Positions 27,650-34,561 of a stretch of 52,112 nucleotides of DNA are shown here, one piece after another (position 1 is the first letter of the stretch; the number at the start of each line of letters is the position of its first letter). The notes beneath the pieces are model-generated. The model was not told the DNA's origin, ran no database searches, and saw only the letters and a program-made list of their open reading frames with translations. The DNA is from Hyphomicrobiales bacterium (GTDB lineage Bacteria; Pseudomonadota; Alphaproteobacteria; SPJN01): positions 138,024-190,135 of the forward strand of contig SPJN01000001.1 in the NCBI GenBank assembly GCA_006844605.1, in the 5' to 3' direction. The translations under genes were made by a program, and so were the position numbers.

Positions 27650-29794
27650 CTAAAATGTCAGCTTATAGGTCGCGCCGAACTTTATGTCAGGCTTGGTCGT
27701 GAAATTGTGGCGATAGGACTGCATTTCGCCGCGGAAGGGGGCCACGCCCTTCATGGTGCCGTTGATTGCTGTCGGCTCAAATCCCAATGACATGCTTAGG
27801 CTATCGGTCGGCGCAAACAGCCCCTTGCTGCGGTGGGTCAGGCGTGCCCCGACAAGTGCCGCAGAAACCGATGTGACGAAGCGTGACTTGTGGGCGTCAA
27901 AGCGGGCGTAGCCAATATCAGCCTCCAATTGCAAGCCGGGCAATAGGTCAAGCCGGGCATGGGCTGATTGGGTGATCGACGTACCCTGCCAGGCGAATGC
28001 CCCTTGGCCTTCTGCGCCGTGAAAGGCGTTGAATTCAACGAGGGAGCTGAGGAAGAAATTGCGATTGCCCAGCACCGCCATCGCGCCACCATCGCCCGCA
28101 GCGGTCATTGAAAAGCCGAAATCAGTTCCCAGCAGGGGCAAACGCCACATGGTGTTCAGCAAATTGATTTGCTGATCATTCCCGTTAAGGGAGGCTGTGA
28201 AATGCCGCTGATAGCTGTCCTCGAATGTGTAGGTGACAGCGCCGTCAAACGCGCCACCGAATGAGGCGGGCACGTCAAGCCGGCTGCTTTGCAGGCTTTG
28301 CGCGCCATCGGCGGTTTGGATGGTAGTGCCGCCAACCGGGCGCAGTGCCTTTTCAAGGTCGGGCATCCCGTGGCCGAAAATCTCGTCAACGCCCGGTGCG
28401 CCCAAATCAACCGCCGTGTCGAACAGAATCTTGATGGCGGTTTCACCCGTTATTTCGGGGAAGGCGCTCATGATCAGGGCGACGGAGCCTGCAACGATCG
28501 GTGCAGCAGCGGACGTGCCAGAGAAGAACTTCAACGTGCCATCAGCGTCTGCGGCGCGGATTTCATCGCCGGGGGCGGCCATGCACCAATTTTTCGCATC
28601 ACCGCAGGCCGAACTATAGGGGGCCAAAACAATGTCGGCAGAATTGGTCGTTAGCGGATCAAACGGCCCATCAATGGCAACGACTGTGATCATCTGTGTT
28701 TCAAGTGCGGGAAACCAGTGGGGCATGGATGCCATATAGAAGTTCGGATTGGCGTCACCGCGATTGCCTGCGGCGGTAACCCAAACACCGCCCTTGCCAT
28801 TGGCAATGGTGTGCAGCTTTTCAAGTTGGGCGGCAACATCGCGAAAGCCATCGACCCTGTAGGGTTCAACGTCATAGAAATATTCAGGCTTGCCCAGCAC
28901 ATAATCCCATGATTGGCTGAACACCCGCGCGCCGCTTTGCATCATTTGGGTGACCATTTTGGCGACATGTTGTGATTCGATAATGCCCGAATAATTGTTT
29001 CGGGAAATTTTGAAGTCGATCAGCTTGGCGTCGGGGGCAATCCCGACAGTGCCGATATTGTTCCGATCCCCAACCAGCACGGATGCAACAAGTGTTTCGT
29101 GCAGTCGTGTGCCGCTGGTTGTTGTGTCTTCTTCGCCCGTGTATTTTTCAAACAGGTCTTCCTGCCCCAGGTAGGAGCGTGAAAGTTCCACCCCATCGGG
29201 ATTGTGAACGCCATTCCCTGTTATGGCGATTGTAATGCCTTGGCCGGTGATGCCGCGCGCAAGGGCGTAGTGCTGCTTAATCGCCATGTTGTGATGGCTG
29301 GCGGTTAATTCTGTTGAGGCGAAGCTGAGGGCGAGTTGATCATCTTCGGGGGTGGGTGCGGGCCCGCTTGCCGGAATGCCCGCATAGTCCGGGGTCCGCC
29401 GGATCTGCGCGGGCTTTGCGGGTTTATCATCGTCACCGCCGCCGCCTGACAGGGCATAGGCCCCGGCGCCGATGGCACCCAGGGCCAGGCCGCCGAGCCC
29501 GACCCAACCCCAGCCTGAACTGCCGGAGGCGGTATAAACATCACCCAGAAAATGACTGTCGTCGCCGATGCGTAAAACATTGTCATAGGAACCGTATTGA
29601 TAAGGGCCGTTTTGGTAAAAGACGTTCAGGGTCGACAGATCGGTGTTTAGGATATTGCGCACTTTTAGGCTGATGTCAGCGGTGCTGTTGTCAAACGCGT
29701 CATTTCCCAGTGCGTTGTCAGCCTGTGAGGCATAGCTGTGCGTGGCAATCAGGGCGGACATCACAGCGCCGGTGAGATTTCGAGACAATGCCAT
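27650..29794 (-). CDS. Autotransporter-like S8 (subtilisin) serine protease
   Basis: 714 residues. Signal peptide (1-22), then a glycine-rich hydrophobic stretch (about 93-120). The S8 domain (about 165-490) has His in RLHETLVAS (H232), the oxyanion Asn in TAAGNRGD (N344) and the nucleophile in SGTSAAAPIVAG (S428). A C-terminal region of about 230 residues is rich in alternating hydrophobics and ends in Phe, as expected of an outer-membrane barrel. The catalytic Asp position reads ITGNGVH, with Gly193 (codon GGG) where IDSG or IDTG is usual, so proteolysis is doubtful unless another acid substitutes. Before the element inserted, this gene ended tail-to-tail a few bp from tRNA-Ser. Confidence 0.85.
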   Translation of the reverse strand: MALSRNLTGAVMSALIATHSYASQADNALGNDAFDNSTADISLKVRNILNTDLSTLNVFYQNGPYQYGSYDNVLRIGDDSHFLGDVYTASGSSGWGWVGLGGLALGAIGAGAYALSGGGGDDDKPAKPAQIRRTPDYAGIPASGPAPTPEDDQLALSFASTELTASHHNMAIKQHYALARGITGQGITIAITGNGVHNPDGVELSRSYLGQEDLFEKYTGEEDTTTSGTRLHETLVASVLVGDRNNIGTVGIAPDAKLIDFKISRNNYSGIIESQHVAKMVTQMMQSGARVFSQSWDYVLGKPEYFYDVEPYRVDGFRDVAAQLEKLHTIANGKGGVWVTAAGNRGDANPNFYMASMPHWFPALETQMITVVAIDGPFDPLTTNSADIVLAPYSSACGDAKNWCMAAPGDEIRAADADGTLKFFSGTSAAAPIVAGSVALIMSAFPEITGETAIKILFDTAVDLGAPGVDEIFGHGMPDLEKALRPVGGTTIQTADGAQSLQSSRLDVPASFGGAFDGAVTYTFEDSYQRHFTASLNGNDQQINLLNTMWRLPLLGTDFGFSMTAAGDGGAMAVLGNRNFFLSSLVEFNAFHGAEGQGAFAWQGTSITQSAHARLDLLPGLQLEADIGYARFDAHKSRFVTSVSAALVGARLTHRSKGLFAPTDSLSMSLGFEPTAINGTMKGVAPFRGEMQSYRHNFTTKPDIKFGATYKLTF

Positions 29795-30102
29795 CCTGTT
29801 ACTCCATCCTTGATCATTCTTTGGTCGGCTTGACCATTTTTTGGCCGGAAAGTGTGATCAAGGTTAACGCGAAGGTGTTAACCACAGATTACCTGTTAAG
29901 GCTGTTGCGGACATAACGGGTCAAAATAGAAATGTGGAGTTTTTTAAAAAATGTCCCGGCAATCCTAATGGATGGCGCTGATTAAGCGCGGCAGCGAGGG
30001 CCATTGGTGCCGATCTGGTGACAATTATTTGGTAAAGGGCGCAAGGAAAAAGACCCCCGCCAGTGGGCGAGGGCCTTTATTTGTTAATTGTAATGCGGTG
30101 AT
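29795..30102. other. Intergenic region upstream of the S8 protease
   Basis: 308 bp without a gene. An inverted repeat GGTTAAC-8-GTTAACC (29862-29883) lies about 70 bp before the protease start. A close relative of it occurs at 30444-30465. The far end holds the terminator described at 30041-30075. Confidence 0.5.
30041..30075 (-). terminator. Terminator after the truncated adh copy
   Basis: On the minus strand a GC-rich hairpin (CCCTCGCC...GGCGGGGG, 8 pairs with one mismatch) is followed by TCTTTTTCC. It lies about 28 bp past the stop of the adh 3' fragment, and no equivalent follows the intact adh. It is therefore probably the original adh terminator. Confidence 0.65.
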
Positions 30103-30389
30103 CTAGACGTCCAGAATAACCCGGCCCACCACATTGTCATTGCGCAGATCGTCCAGCGACTGGCTGGCCTGATCAATCGGGCGGTGATCCATTGGGATGG
30201 CGTCGATTACGCCTTTTTTGCCAAGGTCGATCACTTCCTTGAATTCCTGCAAGGAGCCGACGAAGGCACCTGAAATGCTGATCGCACGCATGGGCAGCAT
30301 CTGAATGGTCATACCCATCGCGCCGCCAAACAGACCAACCACAACAACATGGCCGCCCTTACCTAGGCAACCATTGGCGAAGGCAAAGC
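30103..30389 (-). pseudogene. Truncated 3' copy of the alcohol dehydrogenase gene
   Basis: These 287 bp align without gaps to 31537-31823, the last quarter of the intact adh, at about nine in ten bases. The derived peptide (VGLFGGAMGM...PMDHRPIDQASQSLDDL...VVGRVILDV) keeps the reading frame with few changes (for example NDN for NGN). The similarity ends abruptly at GGCAAAGC. An in-frame ATG at 30342 could give 79 residues without the zinc or catalytic domain. It is treated as a remnant. Confidence 0.88.
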
Positions 30390-30585
30390 GATGCCGATCC
30401 TCCGTCGTTAATTGACGCTCCGCCCAGTTCGTGATGAGAGTAAGGTTAACGTGAATGGATTAACCATCCGTTGCTCGTCTAGCATTCATTGAAAAAGGGT
30501 GCGATTGCCGACCGACAAGGGTGCTGAAAATTGGCGACACAATAGGACGAGGCTGCCGCCAATTGTGTACCTTCAGATATGGTTT
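30390..30585. other. Intergenic junction region beside the adh remnant
   Basis: 196 bp with no gene. It holds the imperfect inverted repeat GGTTAAC-8-ATTAACC (30444-30465), related to the one upstream of the S8 gene. The adh similarity breaks at 30389, so this region includes a recombination junction. Confidence 0.4.
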
Positions 30586-31485
30586 TTAGCTTTTGGCAAT
30601 CTGGCGGCGGAAAAAATAGATGAGTGCAGGTGACATAAACAGCTGCGCGCCGCCATAAAGCAAAATCGTGAACAACACCAAATCGCCAACTGGGTCCGCC
30701 ACGCCGACCACGGCAGGAAACAATGATGCCTTGATTAACAGGCCCAAATTAGTGTTGCGGATCACAACCTCGATATTAATTGCGGCTGTGTCCTGCCAAT
30801 TCAGACGGAAACTGCGCAAGACTGTGATGGAAATCACTGCAAGGGCGCCAATGAATCCAATGATCAGCAGAAAATTATTGGTGCCTAGCGCCTCAATATC
30901 CAGCCGGCCAGCGCCCAATGCGCCGACAACGATAATCAAGATAACGAATAGCGAGCCGCGAACAGACCATATAGAAAAAGCCGGTGCGATAGCTGGGGCT
31001 AGTCGCAACACCAACATACCAATCGCGAGAGGCAAGAGCAGGAAGATAAAAATTTCGAGTGCAATTTGTCCGGCCGGTAATTCGACCTCACCTGGCAGTT
31101 GATCCCCGATCAGAAGCTCCAACACGAAAGGGACGGTAAACAAACAGGCAAGTGTTGCGACCGCGGTGAGAGCGATAGACAAGGCAACATGACCGCGCGA
31201 AAAATGCGTGAATATGTTTGAAACCGTACCGCCAGGAATGGCCGCACAAATAGCAATGCCGATTGCCACGCCAACGATGGGGGAAAAGCCTATGATAAAG
31301 CCATAGGCACAAAGCGGCACCACCAGCATTTGCAACACAAACCCGATAGAAAATGCACGCGCATCACGCACAACTTCCTTAAAGTCGCCCGGGGTCAGGG
31401 TTGCCCCCATGCCCAGCATCGCCAATGTCAGTTGGGTCGCCGCAACGGCATATTCATATTTGATGTAAAGATCAAAGAAATCCAT
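30586..31485 (-). CDS. Bile acid:sodium symporter-like (BASS) family transporter
   Basis: A 299-residue inner-membrane protein with 9-10 predicted helices. Family features are AMLGMGATLTPGDFKEV near the N-terminus, the glycine-rich CAAIPGGTVSNIFTHFSRGHVALSIALTAVATL segment, and IRNTNLGLLIKASLFP in the second half. BASS proteins bring in organic acids or sterol conjugates with sodium; the substrate here is unknown. It lies between an intact adh and a truncated adh copy, so it was probably inserted or rearranged here. It starts 51 bp after the intact adh stop. Confidence 0.88.
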   Translation of the reverse strand: MDFFDLYIKYEYAVAATQLTLAMLGMGATLTPGDFKEVVRDARAFSIGFVLQMLVVPLCAYGFIIGFSPIVGVAIGIAICAAIPGGTVSNIFTHFSRGHVALSIALTAVATLACLFTVPFVLELLIGDQLPGEVELPAGQIALEIFIFLLLPLAIGMLVLRLAPAIAPAFSIWSVRGSLFVILIIVVGALGAGRLDIEALGTNNFLLIIGFIGALAVISITVLRSFRLNWQDTAAINIEVVIRNTNLGLLIKASLFPAVVGVADPVGDLVLFTILLYGGAQLFMSPALIYFFRRQIAKS

Positions 31486-31536
31486 TGCGACGCCAGACCC
31501 GCTGCTAAGTGATAGGATGTGTGAATTCGGGGCGGA

Positions 31537-32586
31537 CTAGACGTCCAGAATAACCCGGCCCACCACATTGCCATTGCGCAGATCGTCCAGCGACTGGCTG
31601 GCCTGATCAATCGGGCGGTGATCCATCGGGATGGCATCGATCACACCCTTTTGGCCAAGCGCGATGACTTCTTTGAATTCCTGCAATGACCCGACAAAGG
31701 CACCAGAGATGCTGATCGCACGCATGGGCAGCATCGGAATGGGCATCCCCATCGCGCCGCCAAACAAGCCAACAACGACAACGTGGCCGCCCTTGCGCAG
31801 GCAACCATTGGCGAAGGCAAAGCTTGCCTCGGCCCCAACAAAGTCGATGGCACCGAAGGCACCGCCATTTGTGGCAGCCATCAGTTCCTTCAGGGCGTTG
31901 GGGTCGGTTGAATTATAAACAGCCTTTGCGCCTGCTGCCTTGGCAGCTTCAAGCGTGGCGTCGTTAATATCAACGACAATCGGCCCACGACCGTACAGCG
32001 CCTTAAAGAAGGCGATGCCCATCATGCCAACGCCGCCGGCGCCAACAATAACCACATCATCGCTGTCAGTCAGATCACCCAGACGCTTGATCGCGGAATA
32101 GGCTGTCAGGCCTGAACAGGCAAAGGCCGCGGCTTGCCCTGCGGGGATGCCTTCATAGTCAAGGCAATACCGCTCATGGGGGACGAAACATTCATCGGCG
32201 TAACCGCCATCCTTGCCGACGCCCAGCACAAAGCCCTGATTACACAGATGCTCATCCCCGCGCAGGCAGGTCGGGCATTCGCCGCAACCAATCCACGGAA
32301 AGACGACAACTTTCTGGCCGATTTCAACAGTGGTGGCATCAGGGCCTTTTGCGGCAACCTCGCCGACAATTTCATGACCCAACACGAACGGCAGCGGCCG
32401 CGCGCCGGTGACATCCAGTTTTTGGTCATTGCCAAGGCTGAAATAACCATCATGGATGTGAACGTCTGAATGGCACACGCCGCAATGTTTGACGTTTACA
32501 ACAACTTCCGCGCCTTCAGGCTGCCGTGTCGGTTTTTCTACGGCTTCGAGCGGCTGCCCATATGTGGTGATGGCTTGTGCTTTCAT
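31537..32586 (-). CDS. Zinc-dependent alcohol dehydrogenase
   Basis: A 349-residue medium-chain dehydrogenase. GroES-like domain: catalytic zinc site CGVCHSDVHIHDG and GHEIVGEV, structural zinc cysteines CGECPTCLRGDEHLC. Rossmann domain: VVIVGAGGVGMMGIAFFKALYGRGPIVVDIND, with Asp at the end of the second strand suggesting NAD preference. ATG 32586 (MKAQAITTYG) follows GGGG at a good distance, and an in-frame TTG at 32598 is less likely. It converts alcohols and aldehydes of unknown identity. Its 3' quarter is duplicated at 30103-30389. The TetR gene lies 100 bp upstream on the same strand. Confidence 0.93.
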   Translation of the reverse strand: MKAQAITTYGQPLEAVEKPTRQPEGAEVVVNVKHCGVCHSDVHIHDGYFSLGNDQKLDVTGARPLPFVLGHEIVGEVAAKGPDATTVEIGQKVVVFPWIGCGECPTCLRGDEHLCNQGFVLGVGKDGGYADECFVPHERYCLDYEGIPAGQAAAFACSGLTAYSAIKRLGDLTDSDDVVIVGAGGVGMMGIAFFKALYGRGPIVVDINDATLEAAKAAGAKAVYNSTDPNALKELMAATNGGAFGAIDFVGAEASFAFANGCLRKGGHVVVVGLFGGAMGMPIPMLPMRAISISGAFVGSLQEFKEVIALGQKGVIDAIPMDHRPIDQASQSLDDLRNGNVVGRVILDV

Positions 32587-32687
32587 GATGAACCCCAATA
32601 GCTGGTTTTGTGATGTTTGTGATGGGGCAGAGTCTTATCAGGTCAGCAGGCGATGGCAAGACGCTTTGCGCACACAAATGCGCCGGG

Positions 32688-33332
32688 CTATTTTGCTGCC
32701 GCGGCATTCATCAATGCTGTTTTAACGGCGCCAACAACCGCCTTGGTCATGCTGGGAACGATTTCCTGATCCAACCTGTCAGCCAGATTGGGCTGTTCAG
32801 TCCATAGTTCCACGCCCGCTTCAATGGCCCCAAGCCCCGCATGGGCATAGGGCAATATAATCTCATGCGCCTCTGCATCGGTCAGGATGTCGGGTTTGAA
32901 GCCTGAAAAGGCGACGCACAGGACGTCGATCAACAATTGGCGGAACTGGCGCATATGATCGGCAAGGTCGGTGTCTGAAAGCGCAGATACGCGGGCCTGC
33001 ATCCATAATTTGTAACGTTCGGACATAATTTCAACCAACAGGGCGCCGCCTTTTTCGATCAGTTCGTCCGGGTCCTTTATGCCGACAACGGCTTGGGCGC
33101 GATCAACAATTTCCTTGGCGATGTCGTCATTTACCGCCAGAAACAGGCCCTTTTTGCTGCCGAAATAGTTATAGAGCATTGGTTTGGTCACGCCGCACCG
33201 GGTGGCGATTTCATCCATATTCGCCCCGGCATAGCCCTGTTCGCCGAATACTTCGGCGGCTACGTCCAGCATTTGCCGTTCACGTTCGGCCCGGGGCAGT
33301 CTTTTTTGCGTTGCAGCGTTCTCTATTGACAT
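32688..33332 (-). CDS. TetR-family transcriptional regulator
   Basis: 214 residues. The N-terminal HTH is canonical (MLDVAAEVFGEQGYAGANMDEIATRCGVTKPMLYNYFGSKKGLFLAV, about 21-67); the ligand domain is of the TetR_C-like alpha-helical type. A perfect 20-bp palindrome (33352-33371) sits 20 bp upstream of ATG 33332 and is probably its operator, controlling itself and the divergent metal-dependent hydrolase gene. It could also influence the adh gene downstream. The ligand is unknown. An in-frame TTG at 33344 is a less likely start. Confidence 0.92.
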   Translation of the reverse strand: MSIENAATQKRLPRAERERQMLDVAAEVFGEQGYAGANMDEIATRCGVTKPMLYNYFGSKKGLFLAVNDDIAKEIVDRAQAVVGIKDPDELIEKGGALLVEIMSERYKLWMQARVSALSDTDLADHMRQFRQLLIDVLCVAFSGFKPDILTDAEAHEIILPYAHAGLGAIEAGVELWTEQPNLADRLDQEIVPSMTKAVVGAVKTALMNAAAAK

Positions 33333-33351
33333 AGTTCTAAACAAACCTTAT

Positions 33352-33371
33352 ATTACTTACCGGTAAGTAAT
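33352..33371. promoter_or_regulatory. TetR operator (perfect palindrome)
   Basis: ATTACTTACCGGTAAGTAAT is perfectly symmetric over 20 bp and lies in the divergent gap between the TetR gene and the PF10118 gene. The TTAC...GTAA pattern is common for TetR-family operators. Confidence 0.8.
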
Positions 33372-33535
33372 GACATCATTTTGTTGTATCATGGTTGTTA
33401 CTGAAATGCCTATCAAAAAAGGCCAAAGCGCCAAAGGGGTAAAAATCCACTACGGATGCCCCCAATGGTAACCACAAACCCGCAAAGGGTAGTGAAAGCC
33501 CATAAAGGGCGGAAAATAAGGGAAGGAGACGGATC

Positions 33536-34411
33536 ATGTCAGCGACGACAGATCACGTGCAGGACCATAAAATCATACCGCGCAATATTGATTTTGAACT
33601 GGATGAAGATGTTACCTATGACTGGCATTCCGATTGCCCGGGTATCTCCAATATGTGGAACGGGTTGTCATTGCTGTTCCCCGAAGGCGAGTTGTTCTTT
33701 GTAAAAAGCGCACAAAATTACCTCAGCATTGTGAAGGACCCGGTTTTTAAGAAAGAGCTGAAGGGCTTCATGACGCAAGAGATGATCCACACGCGTGAGC
33801 ATGTGGTCTATAATGAAATGCTGAAGCGGCACAATATCGACACCGATCGGGTGAATAACATTTTGAAATGGTGGGCGGTAACCGGGCATAAATATTTGCC
33901 TAAGTCCATTCAACTCGCCATTACAGTATCGTTGGAACATTGGACCGCCACACTGGCGCAGGCGGTGCTGGATCATCCGCAGATTTTGGAAGACGCGCAT
34001 CCCAAAATGAGAGCTGTGTGGAATTGGCATGCCATTGAAGAAACAGAGCACAAGGCGGTGTGCTTTGATCTGTTGAAGGAGGCAGTGCCCAATCCGGTTG
34101 CCTTTTATTTGATTGCCAACAGCACGCATATTATTGCGGCACCGATATTTCTGCTGTCTGCTCATGCGGTTTATCTGGGCCTGATGGCGCGCACCGGTAA
34201 TTTGACCAACGGTAAGGCCCATTGGAATATGTTGAAATTCAATTATGGCCGTAAACACGGTTTGTTGCGCCGGGCAATTGGCCATTGGTTCGGCTTCATG
34301 AAGCCGGGCTTCCATCCGTGGGATCATGATAATCGCCACCATATCAAGGCGTGGGATGATGCAGCGGCGGGGCTGAACGAGATTCCTGAACATATTGTTG
34401 CGGCTGAATAG
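33536..34411 (+). CDS. Predicted metal-dependent hydrolase (PF10118 family)
   Basis: 291 residues. Metal-binding-type helices are visible: MTQEMIHTREHVVYNEML (E, H, E, H), SLEHWTA, and WHAIEETEHKAVCFDL (H, E, E, H). This is a ferritin-like all-helical pattern used by the family PF10118, whose reaction is not well established. The mid-protein segment LIANSTHIIAAPIFLLSAHAVYLGL is hydrophobic and may touch the membrane. The gene is divergent from a TetR regulator with an obvious operator between them, and AAGGAG precedes the ATG. Lipid-related roles are often suggested, without proof here. Confidence 0.85.
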   Translation: MSATTDHVQDHKIIPRNIDFELDEDVTYDWHSDCPGISNMWNGLSLLFPEGELFFVKSAQNYLSIVKDPVFKKELKGFMTQEMIHTREHVVYNEMLKRHNIDTDRVNNILKWWAVTGHKYLPKSIQLAITVSLEHWTATLAQAVLDHPQILEDAHPKMRAVWNWHAIEETEHKAVCFDLLKEAVPNPVAFYLIANSTHIIAAPIFLLSAHAVYLGLMARTGNLTNGKAHWNMLKFNYGRKHGLLRRAIGHWFGFMKPGFHPWDHDNRHHIKAWDDAAAGLNEIPEHIVAAE

Positions 34412-34464
34412 GTGCTGCGCTGACAGTCAGTCATTGACTGCGGTACTGACAACAATGTAGATTG

Positions 34465-34503
34465 ATGGTTCGTCCATGTGGGTGTGGGCGGACCATTTCT
34501 TTT
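34465..34503 (+). terminator. Rho-independent terminator after PF10118 gene
   Basis: An 11-bp stem of ATGGTTCGTCC with GGGCGGACCAT (two G-U pairs) and a loop of about 10 nt, followed by TTCTTTT. It lies 54 bp past the stop. Confidence 0.75.
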
Positions 34504-34561
34504 AGGGGGCCGGTAGAGCGTCCAAAAAGAAGCGTAACAGGGTTAAAAGAGGGGCGTAACA

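Noticed and set aside
27650-29794. S8 gene as a pseudogene
   Set aside because: The frame is intact over 714 codons with signal peptide and barrel-like C-terminus. A changed Asp alone does not make it broken.
29862-29883. CtrA binding site
   Set aside because: TTAA units are present, but the gap is 10 bp instead of the 7 bp of a full CtrA box. Kept only as a general inverted repeat.
33668-34393. A 241-codon open frame opposite the PF10118 gene
   Set aside because: It is antisense to a well-supported gene with an operator and terminator in the right places.
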